Below are positions 62,384 through 64,000 of a stretch of DNA of 64,000 nucleotides, piece after piece (within the stretch, counting starts at the first letter, position 1; every line of letters starts with the position of its first letter). The stretch lies in NCBI RefSeq assembly GCF_000213555.1, contig NZ_GL891982.1, positions 62,001-126,000 of the forward strand. The letters run 5' to 3'. Under the pieces are notes generated by a model. It did no database searches and was not told the DNA's origin. It saw nothing but the letters and a program-made list of their open reading frames with translations. Both the position numbers and the translations under genes were made by a program. The stretch is from Dysgonomonas gadei ATCC BAA-286. Its GTDB lineage: Bacteria; Bacteroidota; Bacteroidia; Bacteroidales; Dysgonomonadaceae.

Positions 62384-63532
62384 ATGAACAACTTCACTTA
62401 TGCAAATCCCGTAAAAATCATATTCGGGAAAGATACAATCAAGGAAATAACAAACGAAATACCACAGGGTAGTAAAGTATTGATTACTTATGGTGGCGGC
62501 AGTATCAAAAAGAACGGAGTATACGACCAGACTATGAAAGCCCTCAAAGGCTTTGAATGGTACGAATTCGCAGGAATAGAACCTAATCCGCATTATGAGA
62601 CTTGCATGAAAGCCGTGGAATTCATTAAGGAAAAAGGGATCACCTTTCTTCTGTCCGTTGGTGGAGGCTCGGTGCTTGATGCTACAAAATTTATTGCGGC
62701 GGCTGCCCTTTTCGAAGGCAGCGAACCTTGGGATATCCTGTCGAAAGGCAGTGAGATAAAAAAGGCGATGCCTTTTGCCGATATTATTACTTTGCCGGCC
62801 ACAGGCTCGGAAATGAATAATGGGGGTGTTATCACCCGTGTATCTACAGAGGAAAAGCTCGCCTTCTCTTCCGATTTCACCTATCCGTTATTTTCTGTAC
62901 TCGACCCTACAGTAACATTCAGTCTGCCTGTACGTCAGGTAGGGAACGGTGTTGTAGATGCATTTGTACATGTGATGGAGCAATATCTCACATATAATGA
63001 GAGTAATTCCTTGCTCCAGGATAATATGGCCGAAGCCATCGTTAAAACACTGGTAGAAGAAGGTCCGAAAGCGTTGAGCGATCCCCATAATTATGATGTA
63101 CGCGCAAACCTGATGTGGGCATCAACATGGGCACTGAACGGATGGATAAACTGCGGTGTACCTCAGGACTGGGCTACACATATGATAGGCCATGAGATTA
63201 CAGCATTCTACGGCTTAGACCATGCGCAAACATTAGCGATCGTATTGCCGGGAGTAATGACCGTGCTGAAAGAACAGAAGTCGAAGAAAATAATCCGTCT
63301 TGGCCGCGAAGTATTCGGCATACAAGGTGACGGAGCTATAGAAAAGACAATAAAAGCTGTAGAAAATTTCTTTGAAACAATGGATGCTAAAACACATTTG
63401 TCCGATTATAACCTCGGTGACGAAGCTGTGGAAAAGGTAAGCAAACGACTTGCCGAACGTGGCTGGAAGTTAGGCGAATGCCATAATATAACAGCCGATA
63501 CAGTAAAAGAAATACTGACATTAAGAAAATAA
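62384..63532 (+). CDS. Iron-containing alcohol dehydrogenase (YqhD/butanol dehydrogenase type)
   Basis: The 382-residue enzyme interconverts aldehydes and alcohols with NAD(P)H and a divalent metal. The N-terminal Rossmann-like part has VLITYGGGSIKKNGVYDQ (about 32-49) and LSVGGGSVLDATKFIA (about 91-106). PATGSEMNNGGVI (about 145-157) and the metal-binding C-terminal part GNGVVDAFVHVMEQY, MIGHEITAFYGLDHAQTLAI (about 266-285) follow. Butanol dehydrogenase/YqhD relatives use NADPH and many aldehydes. It is a single gene with promoter and terminator. Confidence 0.94.
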   Translation: MNNFTYANPVKIIFGKDTIKEITNEIPQGSKVLITYGGGSIKKNGVYDQTMKALKGFEWYEFAGIEPNPHYETCMKAVEFIKEKGITFLLSVGGGSVLDATKFIAAAALFEGSEPWDILSKGSEIKKAMPFADIITLPATGSEMNNGGVITRVSTEEKLAFSSDFTYPLFSVLDPTVTFSLPVRQVGNGVVDAFVHVMEQYLTYNESNSLLQDNMAEAIVKTLVEEGPKALSDPHNYDVRANLMWASTWALNGWINCGVPQDWATHMIGHEITAFYGLDHAQTLAIVLPGVMTVLKEQKSKKIIRLGREVFGIQGDGAIEKTIKAVENFFETMDAKTHLSDYNLGDEAVEKVSKRLAERGWKLGECHNITADTVKEILTLRK

Positions 63533-63552
63533 TATCGTATTTTATCCAGTAG

Positions 63553-63590
63553 AAAGAGTGAGAATTTATGGTTCTCGCTCTTTTATTATT
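63553..63590 (+). terminator. Terminator after the alcohol dehydrogenase gene
   Basis: AAAGAGTGAGAA/TTCTCGCTCTTT (63553-63564 and 63572-63583) with one wobble, followed by T-rich sequence. Confidence 0.8.
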
Positions 63591-63653
63591 GATTCAGCTG
63601 GTTAATTCAAATCAGAACTAAATATTGGTATAAAATTTGTGGTATGTTTTTAC

Positions 63654-63661
63654 TATTTTTG
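63654..63661 (+). promoter_or_regulatory. -7 box of mfd
   Basis: TATTTTTG, 29 bp before the proposed TTG start. Confidence 0.55.
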
Positions 63662-63690
63662 TATCCCGAAAATTAAATAAGTTTACTACA

Positions 63691-64000
63691 TTGAAATTAG
63701 CTGCTTTACAAGAGGTTTTCGAGTCTCATAAAAACATATCTGCTGTTGTTAATATTTTGCCAAAGCATAAAAGTCTTTATGCAAAAGGACTACAAGGCTC
63801 ATCTGCTGCGATGTTTGCAGCAGCCATCTATCATAAAACGGACAACTGTTTCCTGTACATCCTGAACGACCTGGAAAGTGCAGGCTATTTTTATCACGAC
63901 CTGATACAGATACTCGATACGGACAAAGTACTGTTCTTCCCGTCAGCATATAAACGTGCGATCAAATACGGACAGATAGATGCTGCAAATGAAATACTTC
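63691..64000 (+). CDS. mfd: Transcription-repair coupling factor, 5' end only
   Basis: From a TTG at 63691 an open frame runs to the window end (103 codons). Its sequence reads MKLAALQEVFESHKNI, GLQGSSAAMFAAAIYHKTDN, CFLYILNDLESAGYFYHDL and VLFFPSAYKRAIKYGQIDAA. This is the N-terminal UvrB-like domain of Bacteroidota Mfd, which frees stalled RNA polymerase and recruits UvrA. No ATG precedes the conserved region in frame, so TTG is the likely start. The rest lies outside the window. Confidence 0.85.
   Translation, partial: MKLAALQEVFESHKNISAVVNILPKHKSLYAKGLQGSSAAMFAAAIYHKTDNCFLYILNDLESAGYFYHDLIQILDTDKVLFFPSAYKRAIKYGQIDAANEIL

Noticed and set aside
1..64000. tRNA, rRNA or riboswitch genes
   Set aside because: Scanning the intergenic stretches by eye I found no cloverleaf with a T-loop GGTTCGA-type sequence and no recognisable riboswitch core; a covariance-model search would be decisive.

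Overview
The window reads as chromosomal DNA of a Bacteroidota bacterium, most likely order Bacteroidales and close to Dysgonomonadaceae or Tannerellaceae. This is inferred from the protein families (two-gene DUF3575/DUF3868, DUF4922, DUF1343, SusC-like signatures, eukaryote-type hexokinase), AT-rich intergenic DNA, the near absence of Shine-Dalgarno sequences, and about twenty start-proximal TAnnTTTG boxes, the -7 element of the Bacteroidota primary sigma factor. No rRNA, tRNA, CRISPR array, transposase, integrase or phage gene was seen.

Layout. 1-4.3 kb: small accessory genes (DUF421 membrane protein, TIM-barrel protein, VOC protein, WYL regulator coupled to a GyrI-like protein, DUF1905/YdeI protein). 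4.3-7.9 kb: the de novo NAD operon nadA-nadB-nadC. 7.9-8.9 kb: gene-free, with the first copy of a structured repeat. 8.9-12 kb: class II aldolase, a sugar nucleotidyltransferase, a lipoprotein. 12.1-14.2 kb: a radical-SAM DNA-repair pair (TIGR03916/TIGR03915 type). 14.2-19.9 kb: a tripartite RND efflux operon. 20.1-22.4 kb: a 194-bp palindromic element, then a Tat-exported Fe-S aldo/keto reductase with a partner. 22.4-24 kb: 1.6 kb of nested repeats including the second copy of the structured element. 24-33.9 kb: hexokinase, nadD, ABC-F ATPase, lipoprotein, TerB-like protein, panB, topoisomerase III, ECF sigma factor. 34.2-36.7 kb: htpG and an OmpH/Skp chaperone. 37-46.6 kb: a BadF-type sugar kinase and a probable cell-wall salvage cluster (glycosyltransferase, DUF4922, SpoIID/LytB, AmpG-like permease with an extra periplasmic domain, NamZ/DUF1343, tandem DUF1080 lipoprotein). 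46.7-50 kb: an Fpg/Nei-like protein and a CPA2 antiporter. 50.2-53.1 kb: OmpA-family porin, a repeat block, pheS. 53.2-57.4 kb: a MuiA-family protein with an embedded SusC-like segment, and DUF3868/DUF3575 outer-membrane proteins. 57.9-64 kb: Hsp20, a repeat block, a TonB-dependent receptor, a secreted protein, iron alcohol dehydrogenase, and the 5' end of mfd running off the window.

How the parts connect. nadABC makes nicotinate mononucleotide and the distant nadD adenylylates it. Hexokinase and the class II aldolase serve glycolysis. NamZ, the AmpG-like permease and the sugar kinase would release, import and phosphorylate peptidoglycan sugars. The most unusual material is non-coding: a roughly 470-520 bp element in two copies about 95% identical in their central part, with nested inverted repeats that fold on paper into a closed three-arm structure, plus families of smaller modular repeats that surround or replace it in the gene-free stretches.
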